DNA of 7,569 nucleotides from Planctomycetaceae bacterium (GTDB lineage Bacteria; Planctomycetota; Planctomycetia; Pirellulales; Thermoguttaceae): positions 1 to 7,569 of the forward strand of contig SFIW01000056.1 of NCBI GenBank assembly GCA_004556055.1. Reading direction: 5' to 3'. Position 1 is the stretch's first letter, and every line of letters begins with the position of its first letter. A model generated the notes under the pieces. The model saw nothing but the letters and a program-made list of their open reading frames with translations, did not search any database and was not told where the DNA came from. Both the position numbers and the translations under genes were made by a program. Of the stretch, positions 1-5,547 are shown piece by piece.

Positions 1-750
1 ACGAAGAAAGGCGTTCGCATTACAGGGTGCAACATAGCCTTTGAGGGAACGATGACGATTCCGAGCCGTATTAACGGAATCGCCGTCGTCGAGATCGGCG
101 AGGGCGCCTTCTATCATTGCCGTTCGATCAAGAGCGTCGAGATTCCAGACTCCGTCGAAGTTGTCGGAGAGTACGCCTTCGACGAGTGCTCCGGGCTCGA
201 AGAGCTTCGCCTGGGCGCGGGAATTAAAAAGATCGAAAAAGGAGCTTTCTCCGGGTGCAGTTTGATCTGGAGCGTCGAAATTCCCGGCTCCGTCGAAGTC
301 GTCGGAGAACAAGCCTTCTTAGCTTGCGACGGGCTCGAAGAGCTTCGTCTGGGCGCGGGGATTAAAAAGATCGAAAAATGCGCTTTCTATTATTGCCGTT
401 CGCTCGAGAGCGTCGAGATTCCAGGCTCCGTCGAAGTCGTCGGCGAGGGCGCCTTCTCCGCATGTCCCGAACTCGAAGAACTTCATCTGCGAGCGGGGAT
501 TAAAAAGATCGAAGACAGCGCCTTCGCTTCGTGTGAATCGCTCAAGAGCGTCGAAATTCCCGACACAGTTGAATCCGTCGGCGAGGGGGCCTTCTCCAAA
601 TGCGCCGGACTCGAAGAGCTACGCTTGGGAACAGGGATAAAAGAAATCGGAAAAGACGCGTTCGATCCTCATGTCACCCTTGTCGTCGACGCAGATTCTT
701 ACGCGGAAGAATGGTGTATAGAGCATCATCCCGATTACGATGTTCGCTAA
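1..750 (+). CDS. BspA-like leucine-rich-repeat protein, 3' part (5' end outside window)
   Basis: This is the C-terminal part of a BspA/LRR_5-type surface protein. The frame is open to the first base of the window, and the codons before the ATG at 52 already read like the usual entry to such a domain (GVRITGCN..., then TIPSRINGIAVVEIGEGAF). The ATG at 52 is therefore probably internal and the gene partial. From base 103 the protein is a run of about 23-residue repeats of two alternating types, one with the core L.SVEIP.SVEVVGE.AF and one with the core LEELRLGAGIKKIEK.AF, giving 46-residue doublets. The last repeat ends at DAFDPHVTLVV, followed by a typical closing segment (DSYAEEWCIEHHPDYDVR) and TAA. 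Proteins of this family are usually exported and mediate adhesion or binding; no signal or anchor is visible here because the N-terminus is missing. The family is confident; the ligand is unknown. Confidence 0.85.
   Translation, partial: TKKGVRITGCNIAFEGTMTIPSRINGIAVVEIGEGAFYHCRSIKSVEIPDSVEVVGEYAFDECSGLEELRLGAGIKKIEKGAFSGCSLIWSVEIPGSVEVVGEQAFLACDGLEELRLGAGIKKIEKCAFYYCRSLESVEIPGSVEVVGEGAFSACPELEELHLRAGIKKIEDSAFASCESLKSVEIPDTVESVGEGAFSKCAGLEELRLGTGIKEIGKDAFDPHVTLVVDADSYAEEWCIEHHPDYDVR
103..654 (+). repeat. Four tandem 138-bp units coding the LRR doublets
   Basis: Units begin at 103, 241, 379 and 517, each at the codon before the AF of an ..AF motif. The marker ctcgaagagct recurs at 196, 334, 472 (variant ctcgaagaact) and 610, always 138 bases apart, and the block attaaaaagatcgaa recurs with the same period. 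Units 1 and 2 are the most alike and unit 4 the most diverged. The conservation at DNA level, not only in protein, suggests recent duplication or gene conversion within the gene. Confidence 0.85.
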
Positions 751-862
751 GCGCGCATTGATCGCCTCCCTCGTTCTTCCAAGCGCTGTCCAAAGTCTCG
801 GCGCCGAAGCCTTTATGAATAGCGCCGAGCTCCACACGCTAGATTGGTGCGCGAATAACTAA
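740..862 (+). CDS. Small ORF with signal-peptide-like start (40 aa), or remnant of a secreted-protein gene
   Basis: The ATG at 740 overlaps the last 11 bases of the LRR gene in another frame, as in translationally coupled genes. The ORF runs to TAA at 860-862. The product begins MFAKRALIASLVLPSAVQSL and continues GAEAFMNSAEL: two basic residues, a hydrophobic core and an A-E-A site that would suit signal peptidase I. The mature part would be only about 16-19 residues (ending LDWCANN). It may be a true small exported peptide, or the 5' end of a secreted-protein gene whose remainder was lost. No strong Shine-Dalgarno sequence precedes it. The convergent sigma-factor gene ends only 28 bases beyond its stop. 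I do not recognise a family. Confidence 0.35.
   Translation: MFAKRALIASLVLPSAVQSLGAEAFMNSAELHTLDWCANN
797..829. repeat. 8-bp perfect inverted repeat inside the small ORF
   Basis: CTCGGCGC at 797-804 is mirrored by GCGCCGAG at 822-829 with a 17-base spacer. No T-run follows on either strand, so it is not a standard intrinsic terminator, although it lies between two convergent genes. Its function is unknown. Confidence 0.3.
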
Positions 863-890
863 AGAATCTGAGCGCGACGCGTACGTTCGC

Positions 891-1478
891 CTACGCCCAG
901 CCTTCTTTAGCGAGTTCGTATCGCATCGCGCGTAGAGCGGCGGCGGCGAGACGACTCGTCCACGACTGGGATCGTCCGAGTTCTCCAGCGACCTCGCGCT
1001 GCGTCTTCCCTTCCAAGTAGAGAGCGGAGACGACGCGTCGCGACGTCGCGTCGAGTCGTTCTAGGGCGTTCCTCACGCCGTCGAGGAGCGCCGCGCGACG
1101 GCGTTCTTCTTCTCTTTTTTCCGGGATTTCGAGCGCGTTTTCGTCGAGCGCGTCGAGCTCTTCGTCGAGGGAAGCGGGAGCGCGTAGGAGCTGGCGACGC
1201 GCCGCGCGCGCTTCGTTGCGGATCGTTTTGTCGACCTGAAACGCAAGCCAGAAGGAGAATTTCACGTCCCGGCGCGGATCGTAAGACTCGATCGCGTACG
1301 CGATCCCCAAGAGCCCGGCGGCGAACTTCTCGTCGTACGTCAACGCCGTCCCGTAGTCGTACAGGGAGATCATCTTTCTCACGATCGGCGTATGGCGCTC
1401 GATCTCTTCGCTCGTAACATGTTCAAATCGCGCGACGTTTCCATTCTTCATCATCGTTCCGTCAAGTTTTACAGACAT
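891..1478 (-). CDS. Short sigma-70-family RNA polymerase sigma factor (195 aa), phage-associated type
   Basis: The product resembles sigma-70-family factors. Residues about 22-96 match region 2: EEIERHTPIVRKMI, then FAAGLLGIAYAIESYDP and KFSFWLAFQVDKTIRNE, laid out like the GL.GL..A...FDP...KFS.YA...I...I of region 2.1-2.4. Residues about 133-190 match region 4, with a helix-turn-helix at about 159-180 (TQREVAGELGRSQSWTSRL). An acidic, charged linker (about 97-132) stands in place of region 3. The predicted role is to direct RNA polymerase to a small set of promoters. The start is supported by AGGAGG (plus-strand 1488-1493) 9 bases before the ATG; in-frame ATGs at codons 9 and 10 lack this. 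It follows the terminase gene on the same strand after 109 bases. Sigma-like late regulators are known near terminase genes in phages of Gram-positive bacteria, but usually upstream of them. The family is well supported; the regulon is unknown. Confidence 0.8.
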   Translation of the reverse strand: MSVKLDGTMMKNGNVARFEHVTSEEIERHTPIVRKMISLYDYGTALTYDEKFAAGLLGIAYAIESYDPRRDVKFSFWLAFQVDKTIRNEARAARRQLLRAPASLDEELDALDENALEIPEKREEERRRAALLDGVRNALERLDATSRRVVSALYLEGKTQREVAGELGRSQSWTSRLAAAALRAMRYELAKEGWA

Positions 1479-1480
1479 AA

Positions 1481-1519
1481 AGGGATCCCTCCTCGCGCGT
1501 CGAGAAAAAAAACGCGCGA
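1481..1519 (-). promoter_or_regulatory. Inverted repeat and palindrome around the ribosome binding site of the sigma gene
   Basis: On the plus strand TCGCGCGT (1493-1500) is mirrored exactly by ACGCGCGA (1512-1519), with an 11-base A-rich spacer. In the leftward mRNA this makes an 8-bp GC-rich hairpin with a U-rich loop, whose 3' arm ends on the first base of the AGGAGG ribosome binding site. Next to it, AGGGATCCCT (1481-1490) is a perfect 10-bp palindrome lying between that site and the start codon and overlapping the site. The symmetry is seen directly. A role as operator or translational control element is inferred. Confidence 0.4.
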
Positions 1520-1587
1520 ATGTTAGTGAAAGCGGAAAATTGCTAAGAAAAACGTAAAAGAGTTAGATAAGATCGAGGGGGAACGCG

Positions 1588-2889
1588 TCAGATTCCGAAA
1601 AAACCGCCGACGCAGTCCCCTGAGTAATTAGCGAGTTCAGTCATCGCCCAGACGAGCGCGTCCAGGCGATCCACCGTTTGGTCGGGCGTCGAAGGGCCCG
1701 CGTAACACGTCATCTCCTCTTCGAGTTCGCGCATCACGCCGACGTGGCTCACGCGACCGTGCTCGTAGAGGATCGAAATCGGTTCGGCGCGAAGAATCTT
1801 GCCGCGGGTCGCGCGAACCGTTCGGATCGGGAGATTCGGATCGATCTGCCTCAGCGCGGAGGCGACGAGATCGCCCCCTTGGTTCGTCTCCACGACGACC
1901 GCGTCCCCCTGCCAGAATCGAAACGCTTCGACAACCTCCCGCGCCCAGCGTTCCGGAGGCGCGCACAACGAGCGATCGTCGAGGACGTAGAAGAAAGGAC
2001 GACCGTCGAGCGCGAGGGATCGCCCCGCGACGACGATCCCCGTATTGTCGCTCGAGTCGTTGGAGGTGACCGCAGGGTCGACGCCCACGACGATCCTTTC
2101 GAGATCGCGAGGGGGTTCGAGGATTCTTCGCGCGTCGATCGTCTCCTGCTTCCAGAGGGCGTTCTCGGTATCGTTTGAGAATTCGCCGTAGAGGAAGCGT
2201 TTTTTCATCTTTTCGGAGCCTGCGGCGAGGGTCGATTCGATATACTGAGCGGGGAGATTTTCGGCGTTGTCCGCGGGGTTGATCTGGATGACGCCATATT
2301 CTTGCGGATCGTTGACGCGCGCCCTCGTCGTCGGGTTGATCCCTTCGAGAAAGAGTCGATACGTCCAGTGCGATTTCCCCGGCGGGTTGCAGTCGAAGAA
2401 CGCGCGGTTTCGCATAACGCGCCCCTTGGCGTCGACGAGACGCTGTGCGAGACGCGTCGTCGCGATCTCGACTGCGGAATACGCGATCTCGGAACACTCG
2501 TTGAAATAGATCGCCGCGTATTCGCGCCCAAGGATCTTCTCGACCCGTCTTTCGTTGTCGAGTCCGACAAACCAGAACTCCGCGCCCGTCTCCGGCAAGA
2601 GAATCTTCGTGTCCGAAAGACTCCTTTTATACTCCAAGCCGGGGAACGCGAGTTCGAGCATCTTCGGAAAGGTGTCGTCGAATACGGAGTAGCGAACCGA
2701 GTTGAAATAGCGTCGAAAGACGGCGTAACGTCCCCCGAAACGGACGCCGAAATCCGCCAGCGCGTGGCAGAACTCAAAAGTTTTCCCAGAACGCGATCCC
2801 CCGTAGGCGAGAATCTTCGACTTTTGCTCGACGAGTTCGCGGAGCGCAAGCTGAGCCCGCGTCGGACGATATAAAGACGTCTCTTCCAT
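1588..2889 (-). CDS. terL: Phage terminase large subunit (DNA-packaging ATPase/nuclease), 433 aa
   Basis: This is the motor that translocates phage DNA into the procapsid and cuts concatemers. The N-terminal ATPase has Walker A GGSRSGKT at residues 30-37, a Walker B-like AAIYFNE at 125-131 and a coupling motif FFDCNPPG at 164-171. RFLYGEF (231-237) closes the ATPase part, as in many TerL proteins. The RNase H-like nuclease has acidic residues at the expected places: D271 in VGVDPAVT, E334 in VVVETNQGG, and D407/D410 in VDRLDALVWAM. The stretch from GVDPA through AEPI..LYE.GRV.HVG is typical of Terminase_6C-type enzymes found in HK97-like prophages and gene transfer agents. The length is normal and nothing looks disabled. 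The start has AGGAGG (plus-strand 2895-2900) five bases ahead. No small subunit precedes it and no portal or capsid gene follows it; a sigma factor does. It is an intact gene that appears separated from its usual partners. Confidence 0.93.
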   Translation of the reverse strand: MEETSLYRPTRAQLALRELVEQKSKILAYGGSRSGKTFEFCHALADFGVRFGGRYAVFRRYFNSVRYSVFDDTFPKMLELAFPGLEYKRSLSDTKILLPETGAEFWFVGLDNERRVEKILGREYAAIYFNECSEIAYSAVEIATTRLAQRLVDAKGRVMRNRAFFDCNPPGKSHWTYRLFLEGINPTTRARVNDPQEYGVIQINPADNAENLPAQYIESTLAAGSEKMKKRFLYGEFSNDTENALWKQETIDARRILEPPRDLERIVVGVDPAVTSNDSSDNTGIVVAGRSLALDGRPFFYVLDDRSLCAPPERWAREVVEAFRFWQGDAVVVETNQGGDLVASALRQIDPNLPIRTVRATRGKILRAEPISILYEHGRVSHVGVMRELEEEMTCYAGPSTPDQTVDRLDALVWAMTELANYSGDCVGGFFGI

Positions 2890-3013
2890 ACGCGCCTCCT
2901 TTCTTTTCGCGTCAAGTCTTAAAAACGCAAAGACAGTCCAGTGTTTGTAGTTGAAGTGATAGAGAAAACGAAGAGTTCAATGAAATCGACTCGGGAATAG
3001 CCCTTGATACCGC

Positions 3014-3039
3014 GCAAGAATCGCGCCGGGCAAGAATCG
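3014..3039. repeat. 10-bp direct repeat GCAAGAATCG
   Basis: The exact copies at 3014-3023 and 3030-3039 are 16 bases apart start to start. They lie about 125 bases before the terminase start codon. They could be binding sites for a regulator, but a pair this short may be chance. Confidence 0.3.
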
Positions 3040-3155
3040 TCGCGACGAACGCGACCGCATCTAATAATACCCGTTAAGCCGATTTTTAGAACCGAAAAAA
3101 AACGCAAATTTCCCCAAAAGTCCGTTCGAGACGGAGCGCGCCCCGTAAAACCTCG

Positions 3156-3183
3156 GGCGAAAAATTTTGAAAAAATTTGCGCC
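3156..3183. repeat. Imperfect A/T-rich inverted repeat
   Basis: The sequence starting GGCGAAAAATTTT can pair with the following ATTTGCGCC-type arm around a two-base centre, with 11 of 13 positions matching. The stem has a GC-rich base and an A/T core. It sits between the terminase and tRNA genes. No T-run typical of a terminator follows on either strand. It might be a protein-binding site. Confidence 0.3.
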
Positions 3184-3217
3184 GTCATGAAATTTCCAAA
3201 AAACGCCGAATAATGAC

Positions 3218-3245
3218 TTTTCAAAGCGCGGGGTTCTGCTAGAAT
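3218..3245 (+). promoter_or_regulatory. Likely sigma-70 promoter of tRNA-Leu
   Basis: TAGAAT at 3240-3245 matches the -10 consensus at five of six bases. TTTTCA at 3218-3223, 16 bases upstream, is a weaker -35 (four of six). Transcription would begin a few bases before the mature tRNA 5' end at 3257, leaving a very short leader. Confidence 0.45.
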
Positions 3246-3256
3246 GAGGGTAACAA

Positions 3257-3342
3257 GCCGGAGTGGCGGAATTGGCAGACGCGCTAGGTTCAGGTCCTAG
3301 TCCCCGTCACTGGGGGTGAAGGTTCGAGTCCTTTCTTCGGTA
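3257..3342 (+). tRNA. trnL: tRNA-Leu (anticodon CAG)
   Basis: The complete 86-base cloverleaf of a class II tRNA is present. The acceptor stem GCCGGAG (3257-3263) pairs with CTTCGGT (3335-3341), with two G-T wobbles, and discriminator A is at 3342. The D stem is GCG/CGC (3266-3268 with 3280-3282). The anticodon stem CTAGG/CCTAG (3284-3288 with 3296-3300) encloses TTCAGGT, giving anticodon CAG at 3291-3293, which reads the leucine codon CUG. A long variable arm with a CCCC/GGGG stem spans about 3301-3317. The T arm GAAGG-TTCGAGT-CCTTT covers 3318-3334. The long variable arm and discriminator A agree with leucine. The 3' CCA is not encoded (the next bases are TGA), so it must be added by the CCA-adding enzyme. 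Confidence 0.97.
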
Positions 3343-3344
3343 TG

Positions 3345-3379
3345 ACGCGCAAGCGGTAAGCTTAGCGCGTTTTTCTTTT
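3345..3379 (+). terminator. Intrinsic terminator of the tRNA-Leu transcript
   Basis: ACGCGCAAGC (3345-3354) pairs with GCTT-A-GCGCGT (3360-3370): ten base pairs with a single bulged A at 3364 and a five-base loop GGTAA. The run TTTTCTTTT follows directly. It begins three bases after the tRNA, so the tRNA is probably transcribed alone. Confidence 0.85.
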
Positions 3380-3457
3380 CTTGTTTCGGCGATTCGAGTC
3401 ACAATTTCATTGGTTGTAAAAAAGAGTTAAAAAAAGCGTTCTTTGCGCCGAATAGGC

Positions 3458-3486
3458 TTGATTTTCTCCTTGGAAAAACAGATAAT
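3458..3486 (+). promoter_or_regulatory. Candidate sigma-70 promoter of the cytochrome fusion gene
   Basis: TTGATT at 3458-3463 (four of six to the -35 consensus) and GATAAT at 3481-3486 (five of six to the -10 consensus) are spaced by exactly 17 bases. This is in the A/T-rich gap after the tRNA terminator. Transcription would start near 3493, leaving a leader of about 100 bases before the ATG at 3591. I see no clear operator or riboswitch in that leader. Confidence 0.4.
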
Positions 3487-3590
3487 TGTAAAAAATTTGG
3501 CAAATTGTCGACTACTTAACGTCGCTTATTTGGAACGTCGCCTCCCACGCGCGTTCTTCACCATACTCAAGCAGGAGTTTCACGATAGCT

Positions 3591-5465
3591 ATGACCGCGC
3601 GAAGACTCGTCACTCAGTTCGTCGCTACGCTCGTTATTCTCGCGACCGCCCTTTCGACCGGCGTCGCGGGGGAATATAAAGGACCTATCAAGTTAATCCC
3701 CACAAAAGACGGATCCATCCTCTACTCGCTGAATATGGACGCGAAGGAAATCGCGTTCGTCAACGTCGCGGAAGCGAAGGTTGAGAGGTCGATTCCTCTA
3801 CCGGGCGTTCCGAACGACATGTGTCTGTCGAAAGACGAAAAGACGATGTACGTCGGCTACGGGGACTATCAGGGTAAGATTTGCGCGATCGATCTCGCGA
3901 CGGGAGCGGTGACGGCGGAAGGCGTCGTCGGGCACACCCCTTGCGGTCTTTGCGTCACGTCGGACGGTTCGACGATCTACGCGTGCTTGCGTCACGACTG
4001 GAAACTCGCGAAGATCAGCCTTCCCGACTTCAAAGTCGAAGCGCTCTACCCCGCGCTTCACGAGCCTTGCGACGCGGTTCTGACACTCGACGACAAGAGC
4101 TACTACGCGGCGAACTTCCTCCCGCTCGATCCTTCCGACGGGGCGAACGTCGCGGCGGAGATCACGTGCCTCGATACCGCGACGGGTGAAACGAAGCAGA
4201 TTCGTCTCCCCAACGGCAGTTCGAGTATGCACCACATCGCCCTTTCTCCGGACGGAAAATACGTCTACACGACGGCGATCCTCGCGCGTTATCAGCTCCC
4301 GACGACTCAGGTCGAGCGCGGCTGGATGAACACGAACGGGTTTAGCATCATCGACGCGGAGAAGCGCGAATTCGTGAACACGGTTCTTCTCGACGACGTG
4401 GACTCCGGCGCGGCGAATCCGTGGCCGATCGTCGTGACTCCCGACAATTCGAAGATTTGCGTCGGTCTCGCGGGCTCTCATGAATTGGCGATCGTCGACG
4501 CGGTGAAGACGCACGAAAAGCTCGCGGGGCTCCCGAAGAACGCGGAAGAGGCGAAAGAGCTCGGACAGGCGAATACGACGACGGCGGACCAGGTTCCGCA
4601 GCTCTTGGCGTTCCTCGTCGGCCTCAAGACGCGCGTGAAGCTCTACAGCCGCAAGCTCAACGGTCGCTCGCCGCGCGCGCTCGCGGTCATCGGCGACAAA
4701 GTCTACGCGGGTATGTACTTCACGGACAATATCATGTGCGTCGATCTTGGCGCGCGCCGTCCGAAGGCGGTCGAATTCGTCAAGCTCGGTCCCGAGCCGG
4801 AAATGGACGCGGTTCGACGCGGCGAGCTTGCATGGAACGACGCCCTTCTCTGCTTCCAAACATGGCAAAGCTGCGCGAGTTGCCACCCCGAAGCGCGATC
4901 CGACGCTCTCAACTGGGATCTTCTCAACGACGGCATGGGGAACCCCAAGAACGCTAAAGCGATGGTTCACTCCATCGACGTTCCCCCCGCAATGTGGCAC
5001 GGGGTGCGCGTCAACGCGGAATACGCGATCCGCACGGGCTTCAAATTCATCTGCTTCGCGAACGTACCCGAAGAGACGTGCGTCGACGTCGAAGAGTATA
5101 TCAAGAGCCTCAAGGAAGTCCCGAGCCCCTACCTCGTCGACGGACAGCTCAGCGAAAAGGCGCTCCGCGGCAAGGCGGTCTTCGAGAATCCGAAATACGC
5201 CTGCTCGCACTGCCATACGGGCGAGTTCTTCACCGATCAGAAGATGCACGACGTCGGTTCCCGCGCCGATTACGACCATCAGAGCGAATTCGACACCCCG
5301 ACCCTCCTTGGAATTTGGCGCACGCCCCCTTATCTCCACGACGGTCGTTACGTCGATCTTCACGACGTCTTCCTTGACGGCGCGCACGGGGACGTCCTCG
5401 GGGAAGTCGGCGACATGACGGAAGAGGAATGCGACGATCTCGTCGAGTATCTCCTTTCGCTGTGA
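3591..5465 (+). CDS. Secreted YVTN-type beta-propeller fused to di-haem cytochrome c (MauG/peroxidase-like), 624 aa
   Basis: A signal peptide is clear: basic TARR, a hydrophobic core to about residue 22, and a probable cut after VAG (27). Residues about 33-400 form a YVTN/PQQ-like propeller of about seven blades, with recurring pieces such as DGSTIYACL, DGKYVYTT, ICAIDLATG and GDKVYAGMY...MCVDL. The C-terminal part has two covalent haem sites, CASCH at 428-432 and CSHCH at 538-542. It also carries di-haem peroxidase landmarks: NWDLLNDGMGNPKN, PPAMWHGVR, KMHDVGS, FDTPTLLGIWRTPPYLHDGRY. Proteins of this layout are common in planctomycetes and act outside the cytoplasm in electron transfer or peroxidase/MauG-like chemistry; the substrate is unknown. 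Candidate axial ligands are M468/H470, M552/H553 and H583. The start is preceded by AGGAG (3573-3577), 13 bases away, which is rather long spacing. It stands alone between a tRNA terminator and a bidirectional terminator, so it is probably monocistronic. The propeller part is rich in cysteines. Confidence 0.88.
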   Translation: MTARRLVTQFVATLVILATALSTGVAGEYKGPIKLIPTKDGSILYSLNMDAKEIAFVNVAEAKVERSIPLPGVPNDMCLSKDEKTMYVGYGDYQGKICAIDLATGAVTAEGVVGHTPCGLCVTSDGSTIYACLRHDWKLAKISLPDFKVEALYPALHEPCDAVLTLDDKSYYAANFLPLDPSDGANVAAEITCLDTATGETKQIRLPNGSSSMHHIALSPDGKYVYTTAILARYQLPTTQVERGWMNTNGFSIIDAEKREFVNTVLLDDVDSGAANPWPIVVTPDNSKICVGLAGSHELAIVDAVKTHEKLAGLPKNAEEAKELGQANTTTADQVPQLLAFLVGLKTRVKLYSRKLNGRSPRALAVIGDKVYAGMYFTDNIMCVDLGARRPKAVEFVKLGPEPEMDAVRRGELAWNDALLCFQTWQSCASCHPEARSDALNWDLLNDGMGNPKNAKAMVHSIDVPPAMWHGVRVNAEYAIRTGFKFICFANVPEETCVDVEEYIKSLKEVPSPYLVDGQLSEKALRGKAVFENPKYACSHCHTGEFFTDQKMHDVGSRADYDHQSEFDTPTLLGIWRTPPYLHDGRYVDLHDVFLDGAHGDVLGEVGDMTEEECDDLVEYLLSL

Positions 5466-5490
5466 CGCGGCGCTGTAACGCGCGATAGAA

Positions 5491-5530
5491 AAAGGCCCCT
5501 CCGGAATCGCGGAAGGGCCTTTCTTTATTT
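5491..5530. terminator. Bidirectional intrinsic terminator between convergent genes
   Basis: AAAGGCCC (5491-5498) pairs with GGGCCTTT (5515-5522). The stem continues inward through one C/A mismatch with TCCG/CGGA (5500-5503 with 5510-5513), around a six-base loop. CTTTATTTT follows on the plus strand. The A-run before the stem (gaaaaagg) gives a T-run on the minus strand. It lies 25 bases after the cytochrome gene stop and the same distance past the end of the beta-helix gene, so it serves both. Confidence 0.9.
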
Positions 5531-5547
5531 TCGACGAAGACGGCGCG

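Larger units (their letters stand above)
2890..3256. other. Intergenic stretch with no credible gene between terL and tRNA-Leu
   Basis: The start regions of the leftward terminase gene and the rightward tRNA face each other across 367 bases. The sequence is richer in A/T than its flanks. ORFs of 101 codons (2919-3224, minus) and 69 codons (3004-3213, plus) exist, but they overlap each other, have no good ribosome binding sites and show no domain-like composition. A TATTAT box on the minus strand (3064-3069) could be the -10 element of a terminase promoter, but I find no convincing -35 for it. The stretch also holds a short direct repeat and an imperfect inverted repeat, listed separately. Confidence 0.6.

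Noticed and set aside
103..654. The regular repeats considered as a CRISPR array
   Set aside because: The period is 138 bp, the units are coding in one frame and there are no unique spacers; they encode LRR doublets.
619..837. A 72-codon minus-strand ORF overlapping the LRR gene end
   Set aside because: It is antisense to the repeat-bearing coding region, with no ribosome binding site or domain.
874..890. A small hairpin (GCGACG / CGTTCGC) just after the sigma-gene stop, considered as a terminator
   Set aside because: The stem is short with a bulge, and no real T-run follows on the minus strand.
1637..2915. Minus-strand frames of 286 codons (1637-2497) and 236 codons (2205-2915) and plus-strand frames overlapping terL
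   Set aside because: TerL motifs run unbroken through the whole interval in its own frame; the others are low-complexity arginine/serine-rich translations.
3443..3679. A 78-codon plus-strand ORF before and across the start of the cytochrome gene
   Set aside because: It runs through the predicted promoter and the signal-peptide coding region in another frame, has no ribosome binding site, and has a composition unlike a protein.
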